NCBI RefSeq assembly: GCF_000184685.1
Contig: NC_014830.1
Location: forward strand, 2,666,001-2,730,000
DNA: 64,000 nt
Source: Intrasporangium calvum DSM 43043
GTDB taxonomy: Bacteria > Actinomycetota > Actinomycetes > Actinomycetales > Dermatophilaceae
Direction of reading: 5' to 3'
Below, in pieces: positions 54,961 through 64,000 of the stretch. Each line of letters begins with the position of its first letter. Positions within the stretch are counted from its first letter, which is position 1. The position numbers were made by a program, and so were the translations under genes. Below the pieces are notes generated by a model, which had not been told where the DNA came from, ran no database searches, and saw only the letters and a list, made by a program, of their open reading frames with translations.

Positions 54961-56339
54961 GTTGGGGGCGGCTCGTCCGGTCGGTCCGCCGGGATCTGCG
55001 GAAGCTCCGGACGGAACCGGTCACCGAGGTCCTCGATCGCCGTCCGGGCGAAGACCTGCTGCTGCGTGACGACCCGCTCGGCCCGGCCGCGCCCGAGGAA
55101 GCTGATGGCCCAGTGGAGCAGAGTCGTGACGCGGTGCTTGAACCCGATGATGTAGAGCAGGTGCACGCCGAGCCACAGCAACCAGGCGAGGAACCCGCTG
55201 AACCGGGCCTTGCCGATGGAGGCGACCGCCGAGAACCGGGAGATCGTCGCCATCGACCCCTTGTCGACGTAGTGGAAGGGCTCCTTCGGCGGCTCACCGC
55301 CGAGGCGCCGGATGATCTGGTCGGCCGCGTAGCGACCACCCTGGATCGCGACCTGGGCCACGCCGGGCAGGTGGTCGAGGGTCATCATGTCGCCGACGAC
55401 GAACACCTCCGGATGACCCGGCAGGGTGAGGTCCGGCAGCACCTGAATGCGTCCGGCACGGTCGACGCCGGCGCCCGTCTGCTCGGCGAGATGTGCCGCG
55501 AGCGGCGAGGCGCTGACCCCCGCAGCCCACACCTTGCACAGCGACTCGATCCGCTCGCGCGCGCCGCCCGTGTGCTCGACCTCGATCCCCGTGAGGTCCA
55601 CGTCGACGACCTTGGCCCCGAGTCGCACCTCGACCCCCATCTGCTCGAGCCGGCGCCGGGCCCGGCCCCCGAGCTTCTCCCCGAACGAGCCGAGGATCTG
55701 CGGCGCCGCGTCGAGCAGGACGATCCGGGCGTCACGCGGGTCGATCCGTCGGAAGTCGCGGCTCAGCGTGCGGTGCGCGAGCTCCGCGATCTGTCCGGCC
55801 ATCTCGACTCCGGTCGGGCCGGCGCCGACGACGACGAAGGTCATCAGCCGCTCGACCTCGGCCGGTGTCGAGGCGAGCTCGGCCAGCTCGAAGGAGCCGA
55901 AGATCCGCCCCCTCAGCTCGAGCGCGTCGTCGATCGACTTCATGCCGGGGGCGTGCCGGGCGAACTGGTCGTTGCCGAAGTACGACTGCCCGGCTCCGGC
56001 GGCGACGACCAGCGAGTCGTACGAGGTCACCGTGGTACGTCCGACGTACTCGTGGGTGACCGTTCGGGCTTCGACGTCGATCGCGGTCACCTCCCCGAGG
56101 AGGACTTCGGCGTTGCGCTGCCTGGCCAGCACCTCGCGGGTGGACGGGGCGATCTCCCCCTCGGACAGGATGCCGGTCGCCACCTGGTAGAGGAGCGGCT
56201 GGAAGAGGTGGTGCGTCGTCCGGGCGATGAGGGCGACCTCGACGTCGGCGCCCTTGAGCCGCTGCGTCGCGAAGAGGCCCCCGAAACCCGACCCCACGAC
56301 GACGACGCGATGACGTCCCGAACCGTTGCGCGCCTTCAT
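54927..56339 (-). CDS. ndh: type II NADH dehydrogenase
   Basis: Membrane-associated flavoenzyme that passes electrons from NADH to quinone without pumping protons. It has 470 residues: VVVVGSGFGGLFATQRLKG (FAD), FQPLLYQVATGILS, FVVVGAGPTGVEMAGQIAEL (NADH), the FAD-binding VFVVGDMMTLD, then AQVAIQGGRYAADQIIRRL. A hydrophobic C-terminal stretch FSGFLAWLLWLGVHLLYIIGF anchors it. The last about ten residues (QHTRLPCADP) are encoded by the 72-bp palindrome. It sits between atpC and atpD, next to its respiratory partners. Confidence 0.93.
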   Translation of the reverse strand: MKARNGSGRHRVVVVGSGFGGLFATQRLKGADVEVALIARTTHHLFQPLLYQVATGILSEGEIAPSTREVLARQRNAEVLLGEVTAIDVEARTVTHEYVGRTTVTSYDSLVVAAGAGQSYFGNDQFARHAPGMKSIDDALELRGRIFGSFELAELASTPAEVERLMTFVVVGAGPTGVEMAGQIAELAHRTLSRDFRRIDPRDARIVLLDAAPQILGSFGEKLGGRARRRLEQMGVEVRLGAKVVDVDLTGIEVEHTGGARERIESLCKVWAAGVSASPLAAHLAEQTGAGVDRAGRIQVLPDLTLPGHPEVFVVGDMMTLDHLPGVAQVAIQGGRYAADQIIRRLGGEPPKEPFHYVDKGSMATISRFSAVASIGKARFSGFLAWLLWLGVHLLYIIGFKHRVTTLLHWAISFLGRGRAERVVTQQQVFARTAIEDLGDRFRPELPQIPADRPDEPPPTQHTRLPCADP

Positions 56340-56402
56340 CCGGTCACTCTACGGCGGCCCACCCGGACGCCGTCCCGGGACGACACCGGGCCGGGACGAC
56401 AC

Positions 56403-56430
56403 CAGGCCGGCACCACGGGGTGCCGGCCTG
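56403..56430. terminator. terminator after atpD
   Basis: A perfect 12-bp stem CAGGCCGGCACC with loop ACGG, 46 bases past the atpD stop and before ndh. It separates the main atp operon from ndh and atpC. Confidence 0.75.
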
Positions 56431-56475
56431 ATGGTCCGAGCCGATGCGCTCACCGCCCGAGGGCGGGGCGACGGC

Positions 56476-57975
<1,500 letters not shown>

Positions 57976-58917
57976 TTACTTCTTCTTCGCGTCGGCGAGG
58001 GCGTTGGCGCCGCCCACGATTTCGCTGATCTCTTGCGTGATCCCGGCCTGACGGGCCTGGTTCGCGAGGCGCTGGTACTTCTTGATGAGCTCCGCGGCGT
58101 TGTCCGTCGCGGACTTCATCGCACGCTGCCGCGCGGCGAGCTCCGACGCCGCCGAGCTGAGCAGGCAGGTGAAGATCCGGTTGCGGACGTACTTCGGCAG
58201 CAGCAGGTCGAGGACCTGGTCTGCGCTGGGCTCGAACTCGTACTGCGGGACGAGCTGCCCCTCCTCGTAGCTCGTGACCGAGAAGTCCAGGCCGGTGTCG
58301 GTCTCGGCCGCGTCGGCCTCGACGACCTCGAGGGGCAGGAGCCGCAGGACGTGCGGGTCCTGGCGAACCATGGAGCGGAAGCGGGTGTAGACGACGTGGA
58401 TCTCGTCGTTGCCGCCATCTTCCGTGTCCTTGAGGAAGTCCGCGGTGATCCGGTCGGCGATCTCGCTCGCGTGCTCGAAGCGCGGAGCATCGGTGAACCC
58501 GCTCCACTCAGCGGCGTAGGGACGCTTGCGGAACTTGTAGTACGCGACGGCCTTGCGACCGACGAGGTAGGGCACGACCTCCTTGCCCTCGCTCTGGAGG
58601 CGGGTGACGAGCTCGGCCGCCTCCTTGAGCGCGGAGGCCGCGTAGGACCCCGCGAGGCCACGGTCGGAGGTGATGATGACGACGCCGGCCCGTTGCACGG
58701 TCTCCTTCGCCGTCGTCAGGGGGTGGTCCTCGTTGGTGTGGCTCGCCACGGCGGAGACGGCGCGCGTCAGTGCGGTCGTGTACGGCATCGCCTCGACGGC
58801 GCGCTGCCGGGCCTTGATGACGCGTGCGGCCGCGATCAGCTCCATCGCGTTGGTGATCTTCTTGATGGACTGGACGGACTTGATGCGCTGGCGGTAGATC
58901 CGCATCTGCGCTCCCAT
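57976..58917 (-). CDS. atpG: ATP synthase gamma subunit
   Basis: Central rotor stalk. It has 313 residues. N-terminal helix [29 protein letters not shown] and C-terminal helix [42 protein letters not shown] form the coiled coil; [11 protein letters not shown] and VVYTRFRSM belong to the globular part. Long insert about 195-225 as in actinobacteria. 190 bases separate it from atpA, with a hairpin directly after atpA. Confidence 0.97.
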   Translation of the reverse strand: MGAQMRIYRQRIKSVQSIKKITNAMELIAAARVIKARQRAVEAMPYTTALTRAVSAVASHTNEDHPLTTAKETVQRAGVVIITSDRGLAGSYAASALKEAAELVTRLQSEGKEVVPYLVGRKAVAYYKFRKRPYAAEWSGFTDAPRFEHASEIADRITADFLKDTEDGGNDEIHVVYTRFRSMVRQDPHVLRLLPLEVVEADAAETDTGLDFSVTSYEEGQLVPQYEFEPSADQVLDLLLPKYVRNRIFTCLLSSAASELAARQRAMKSATDNAAELIKKYQRLANQARQAGITQEISEIVGGANALADAKKK

Positions 58918-59059
58918 GTGCTCCGCCTCTCTTGGTCTCGTGAGCGTTGACGTTCAGTTCGGGGGCTTCAGGCCCGTTCCTGCCGGCTGCCGCTGAGCTG
59001 GCAGCCGTACTGAGTGACCCTCCCCCCGGCGGCCCGACCACGCGGGTTCTCGGGGGGTA

Positions 59060-59098
59060 CACGGGGGCGCAGGCCCGTTGGGGCCGTGAGCCCCCGTG
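59060..59098. repeat. hairpin between atpA and atpG
   Basis: CACGGGGGC (59060-59068) and GCCCCCGTG (59090-59098) pair, with a smaller GGCCC/GGGCC stem inside. The same nine-base arms form the hairpin in the 42-bp array at 48428-48635. It starts 9 bases after the atpA stop within the operon and could attenuate or set a processing point. Confidence 0.7.
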
Positions 59099-59107
59099 GG
59101 TCGGGGT

Positions 59108-60739
<1,632 letters not shown>

Positions 60740-60853
60740 GTCAGATCTTCTCCTCGTTTCGACCCGCACTCCGCGAGTCGGTGGTGTTCCAAAGCTGGCT
60801 GATTTCGGTGGCTCTCACGCTCGGTTGGCCGGCGCGCCTGCGCACGTCGTGGT

Positions 60854-61666
60854 TCACGCGCCCATCGCGCGGCGGGCCGCGTCGATCTTGCGCATGATGG
60901 TTCCGTCGATGACCTCGTCGCCGATCTCGATCTTGACCCCGCCGAGGACCCGGGGGTCGACGACGGTGTTGAGGTGGACCTTGCCACCGTAGATCGAGGC
61001 CAGCTCCACGGCCAGACGGTTGCGGTCGTCCTCGGTGAGAGGCACGGCGGACGTGACCGTCGCGGTCTGCTGCTCACGGCGGGCCGAAGCCGTGTCGAGG
61101 AAGCCGGCGACCGTGCGGTCGAAGCGGCGCCCCCGGGGTGCGACGACGGCCTGACGGGCCAGGGCGAGCGTCTCAGGGGCCACCTTGTCCTGGAGCAGGG
61201 AGTCGACGAGAGCGGCGCGGTGCTCGGCGGCGACCGTCTGGTCGCCGAGGGCCCCACGCAGCTGCTCGTTGGCCGCCACGATCCGCTCGAAGTGGAAGAG
61301 CTCGTCCTCGACCCGGTCCGCCCGGTCAGCGGCCTCGGCCGCGGCGATGACGGTCTCGACCCCGTAGGACTCGAGGGTGTCGGACAGGTCGCGCTCCGTG
61401 CTCCATCGCTGCCCGACGACCCCCTTGAGAACGACGAGCGTCTCGGCGCTCACCTTGCCCGCCAGGAGCTGCTCGGCCAGGGAGGCCTTGTCCGCTCCCT
61501 CACGCGACGGGTCGGCGAGCGCCCGACGCAGGGTGGGGTTGCTGTCCAGGGCGCCGACGACGGCGAAGAGCTCCTCGGCCAACCGCGAACGGTCAGCCGT
61601 GGCCGCGAGCGCGCCGGTGAGCGCCTCGCGGCTCCCGACCGCAGCTGCGCGTGAGGATCCCTGCAT
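60854..61666 (-). CDS. atpH: ATP synthase delta subunit
   Basis: Peripheral-stalk subunit that holds F1 to the b subunits. It has 270 residues, long for the family as in actinobacteria. The OSCP fold begins AAVGSREALTGALAATADRSRLAEELF; the C-terminal domain has AVPLTEDDRNRLAVELASIYGGKVHLNTVVDPRVLGGVKIEIGDEVIDGTI. ATG at 61666 overlaps the atpF stop by one base (TGATG). Confidence 0.96.
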   Translation of the reverse strand: MQGSSRAAAVGSREALTGALAATADRSRLAEELFAVVGALDSNPTLRRALADPSREGADKASLAEQLLAGKVSAETLVVLKGVVGQRWSTERDLSDTLESYGVETVIAAAEAADRADRVEDELFHFERIVAANEQLRGALGDQTVAAEHRAALVDSLLQDKVAPETLALARQAVVAPRGRRFDRTVAGFLDTASARREQQTATVTSAVPLTEDDRNRLAVELASIYGGKVHLNTVVDPRVLGGVKIEIGDEVIDGTIMRKIDAARRAMGA

Positions 61667-62262
61667 CAGGCGTCCTCACCCTTGCTGCCGACCTTCTCCC
61701 GGACGACGTCACCCGACTCGAGCTCGGTCAGGAAGCGCTCCACGATGCCCTTCTGCCGGGTCTCCTCGTGCAGCGACTCCCCGACGATCCGGCTCGCGAG
61801 CTCGGTCGACATGCGGCCCACGTCGTGGCGGAGCGAGACGATCGCCTGCTGGCGCTCGGCCTCGATCTGCTTGTGGGCGATGTCGGTGAGCCGCGCCGCC
61901 TCCGCAGCGGCGTGCTCGCGCATCTCGGCGATGATCTGCGCGCCCTGGGCCTTGGCGTCCTCACGGATGCGGGATGCCTCGGCGCGAGCCTCGGTCAGCT
62001 GGGCCTGGTACTGCTCGAGGGCAGCCTGGGCCTGAGCCTGTGCCTCCTCGGCCTTCTGGATGCCGCCCTGGATGGCCTCGGTCCGCTCGGCATAGGCCTT
62101 CTCGAGGTTCGGGACGACCACCTTCTGCACCACCAAGTAGATGATGGCGAAGGCGATGAGGCCGAAGACCAGCTCGGGAAGGTACGGGAGGATCGGCAGA
62201 CTTGCCGAGGGCTCCTCTGTTTCACCCGGCATCAGAGCCGGAAGGATGGCATTGAGCTGCAC
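61666..62262 (-). CDS. atpF: ATP synthase b subunit
   Basis: Peripheral stalk. It has 198 residues: one membrane segment about 31-49 (ELVFGLIAFAIIYLVVQ) then a long charged coiled coil from about 54 (EKAYAERTEAIQGGIQKAEEAQAQAQAALEQYQAQL) to the C-terminus, with RHDVGRMSTELASRIVGESL near the end. GTG at 62262 with AAGGAG upstream. Confidence 0.97.
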   Translation of the reverse strand: MQLNAILPALMPGETEEPSASLPILPYLPELVFGLIAFAIIYLVVQKVVVPNLEKAYAERTEAIQGGIQKAEEAQAQAQAALEQYQAQLTEARAEASRIREDAKAQGAQIIAEMREHAAAEAARLTDIAHKQIEAERQQAIVSLRHDVGRMSTELASRIVGESLHEETRQKGIVERFLTELESGDVVREKVGSKGEDA

Positions 62263-62318
62263 GGATACTCCTTGTGCCTAGTGCTGCGAACGGTGCGTGA
62301 CGAGCCGGAGCGGGTCCG

Positions 62319-62519
62319 TCAGAGGAAGAAGAGCACCAGGCCGAAGATCGCGAGCGCCTCGGCGAGGGCGAAGCCAAGAATGGCGATCGGCTGGAGGAGC
62401 TTGCCGGACTCCGGCTGGCGGGCGACACCGTTGATGTACGCGGCGAAGATCAGGCCGACGGCGATGGCCGGGCCGATGGTCGCGAGTCCGTAGCCGACGA
62501 GCGAGAGGTTGCCTACCAC
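62319..62519 (-). CDS. atpE: ATP synthase c subunit
   Basis: Proton-carrying ring subunit. It has 66 residues and two membrane helices. The first is [21 protein letters not shown]; the turn holds ARQPE, the F1-facing loop. The second is [24 protein letters not shown], where the Glu of ALAEAL is the proton carrier. Shorter than the usual 70-80 residues. GTG at 62519. Confidence 0.97.
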   Translation of the reverse strand: MVGNLSLVGYGLATIGPAIAVGLIFAAYINGVARQPESGKLLQPIAILGFALAEALAIFGLVLFFL

Positions 62520-62624
62520 GATGTTTCCTCTTTCGTGTGTTTTGTGTGATCTGCCGGCACCGTGCCGGCCAGATGTCCTTGGGTTTTCAGCTGTCCCCGG
62601 GCGCAGGGGCCCGGGTGCCGACGG

Positions 62625-63437
62625 TCAGTGTTCGTCTGCGAGCGCGCCACCGATGTAGGAGGCGGCGAGCAGGGTGAAGACGTAGGCCTGCAGGAACTGC
62701 ACCAGTCCCTCGAAGAGGGTGAAGGCGAAGGCGAGCAGCCACGCGGGGAGGGCGGCGAGCTTGAGGAAGAAGCTGTCCGCGAGGAACAGCTCCCACCCGC
62801 CGACGATGAAGACCACGAGGAGCATGTGGCCGGCGAACATGTTGCCGAAGAGTCGGAGCGCGAGGGTGAGCGGCCGCGTGATGAAGAAGGTGATGAACTC
62901 CAGCACGAAGATGAAGGGCGCGATCCACGCCGGCAGGCCAGCCGGGACGAGGAACTTGAAGTAGCCGGCGAGGCCGCGCTTCTTGATCCCGATGGCGTGG
63001 TAGACGACGTAGACGATGAGGACCAGCGCGATGGGGAAGCCGATCCGGGACATCGTCGGCATCTGGATGAACGGCGTGATGCCGAAGAGGTTGTTGACCA
63101 GGATGAAGATGAAGAGCGAGAAGAGCAGCGGGACGAAGCGGATGAACTCCTTGCTGCCGATCATGTCCTTGGCGATGCCGTTGCGGACGAAGCCGTAGAC
63201 GCCCTCGGTGAGGAACTGCCCCTTGGAGGGCACGACGGCGGCGCGCTGGGTCGTCGCGATGAGCCACCAGGCGATGCCGATGACGGAGATCGCGGCGACA
63301 ACCATCGCGCGGGTAACCGTGACCGGGCCGACCGAGAAGAGCGGCTGCCAGAAGATCTCGGGCGTGGGCGGGAAGTGGCTCACTTCCTCCGCGGGGGCCA
63401 TGGTGCCCAGCGTGGACGCCAGCACGTTGAAGCTCAC
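62625..63437 (-). CDS. atpB: ATP synthase a subunit
   Basis: Stator channel subunit in the membrane. It has 270 residues. EFIRFVPLLFSLFIFILVNNLFGITP is the conserved membrane segment, and RPLTLALRLFGNMFAGH carries the essential Arg with the NMFAG motif. GTG at 63437 is chosen for AAGGAGAG 6 bases upstream; an upstream in-frame start would lack a ribosome site. Confidence 0.97.
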   Translation of the reverse strand: MSFNVLASTLGTMAPAEEVSHFPPTPEIFWQPLFSVGPVTVTRAMVVAAISVIGIAWWLIATTQRAAVVPSKGQFLTEGVYGFVRNGIAKDMIGSKEFIRFVPLLFSLFIFILVNNLFGITPFIQMPTMSRIGFPIALVLIVYVVYHAIGIKKRGLAGYFKFLVPAGLPAWIAPFIFVLEFITFFITRPLTLALRLFGNMFAGHMLLVVFIVGGWELFLADSFFLKLAALPAWLLAFAFTLFEGLVQFLQAYVFTLLAASYIGGALADEH

Positions 63438-63588
63438 AAGCTCTCCTTGGTCATGAATGTCGAACACCTTGGGGCCGAACGGTGGGAGGCGGGCCAACCG
63501 CACGTCGCGACGCCGGCACCGGGGTGCCGAGCCGCTGAAGATGCCTGACTCCCCAGCGGTCCGCTCAGGTTGCGTTCAGCCGAGAATG

Positions 63589-63888
63589 CTACGGCGTACC
63601 GTACCGGAGCCAGATCACGTACAACGACAGGGCCATCCCACCGAGCAGCCCGAGCACCACCAGGAAGCCGGTGCCGAGCCAGCCGTCGAGCAGCACGCCG
63701 AGCCCGCCGAAGAGGGCCGGACCGGTGACGAGATAGGCGATCACACTCGCCGAGGTCTGGTCCGCGGCGAACTTCCCCGCGGTGACGACGACGCTCTCCG
63801 GGCTCGTCTCGACTCCCGCGGGCTCGGGACGCCCAGCAGGCTGCTGGCCGTCGGGACGCTCGTCCGACGGCGACTGTGGATCGGTCAT
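63589..63888 (-). CDS. AtpZ/AtpI-like accessory protein
   Basis: A 99-residue protein at the head of the atp operon: a hydrophilic, Pro-rich N-terminus (about 1-40) and two membrane segments (ASVIAYLVTGPALFGGLGVLLDGWLG and FLVVLGLLGGMALSLYVIWLRYG). This fits the AtpZ family, which helps assemble F0 or carries ions. The gap of 150 bases to atpB holds no gene. ATG at 63888. Confidence 0.8.
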   Translation of the reverse strand: MTDPQSPSDERPDGQQPAGRPEPAGVETSPESVVVTAGKFAADQTSASVIAYLVTGPALFGGLGVLLDGWLGTGFLVVLGLLGGMALSLYVIWLRYGTP

Positions 63889-63912
63889 GGCGACCTCCGA
63901 GTGAGACGGACA

Positions 63913-64000
63913 TCACGAACCTGAGGGGAGGGTGACGTCGGGATAGATCTCGTGCCGCCCGCGGCGGAAGCCGACGACCTGGCCGGCCTGCCACACGAGG
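63913..64000 (-). CDS. 3' end of a gene cut by the window edge
   Basis: An open frame enters from the right edge and ends with TGA at 63915-63913. It reads LVWQAGQVVGFRRG...DVTLPSGS. The last residues alone do not identify it. In mycobacteria the gene before the atp operon is the undecaprenyl-phosphate GlcNAc transferase rfe/wecA, so that is a weak guess. Confidence 0.45.
   Translation of the reverse strand, partial: LVWQAGQVVGFRRGRHEIYPDVTLPSGS

Overview
The window comes from a high-GC actinomycete chromosome. Several blocks follow the order I know from Mycobacterium tuberculosis. MetE-like, mnmA, cysteine desulfurase and etfA/etfB resemble the Rv3015c-Rv3029c area. glgP, glgE, glgB, CnoX-like thioredoxin, thiolase, methylmalonyl-CoA epimerase, nucS, murA, cobalamin adenosyltransferase, DUF2550 and the ATP synthase genes resemble Rv1328c-Rv1302. 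The overall gene set points to an Intrasporangiaceae/Janibacter-like member of the Micrococcales; this family guess is inference. No prophage, transposase, rRNA, tRNA or CRISPR array was seen.

Layout. Bases 1-9700: two acyl-CoA dehydrogenases (one cut by the left edge), a MetE-like protein, a GNAT enzyme, tRNA thiolation genes (mnmA, cysteine desulfurase) and electron-transfer flavoprotein etfA/etfB. Bases 10067-11684: a three-gene minus-strand operon (YbjN, enoyl-CoA hydratase, YqfO-like). Bases 11845-26822: a nearly complete alpha-glucan/trehalose locus. It holds glgX, divergent glgP, then a tightly coupled run glgE-treS-maltokinase-glgB-pgm and a degenerate P-loop protein. TreS and maltokinase make maltose-1-phosphate, GlgE polymerises it, GlgB branches it, and GlgP, GlgX and Pgm recover it. 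Bases 26906-36589: secreted subtilase, CnoX-like protein, lipoprotein, thiamine-binding protein, meaB, thiolase, epimerase, GH15-like enzyme and polysaccharide deacetylase. Bases 36618-40979: a PadR-controlled ABC exporter. Bases 41254-50745: crotonyl-CoA carboxylase/reductase, a doubled 3-hydroxyacyl-CoA dehydrogenase, NucS and ethylmalonyl-CoA mutase. With thiolase, epimerase, MeaB and adenosyltransferase these cover much of the ethylmalonyl-CoA route for acetyl-CoA assimilation. Bases 50786-64000: STAS protein, murA, adenosyltransferase, and the ATP synthase genes, where atpC is separated from atpD by ndh and a convergent gene.

The most unusual content is between the genes. (1) Six copies of a palindromic element, each exactly 72 bp, have near-constant 12-13 bp arms, a central CTGC at a fixed position and a variable interior; one forms the last codons of ndh. 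(2) About twenty copies of a 17-bp motif, GAGCYCAGCGGCATACG or its complement, lie mostly in intergenic gaps but also inside pgm, glgX and padR. (3) A TCGAGTGTGC inverted repeat occurs twice. (4) Tandem arrays with units of 51, 52 and 42 bp sit next to genes. Sixteen genes also share a leaderless start pattern: a TANNNT-type -10 box 6-7 bp before the start codon.
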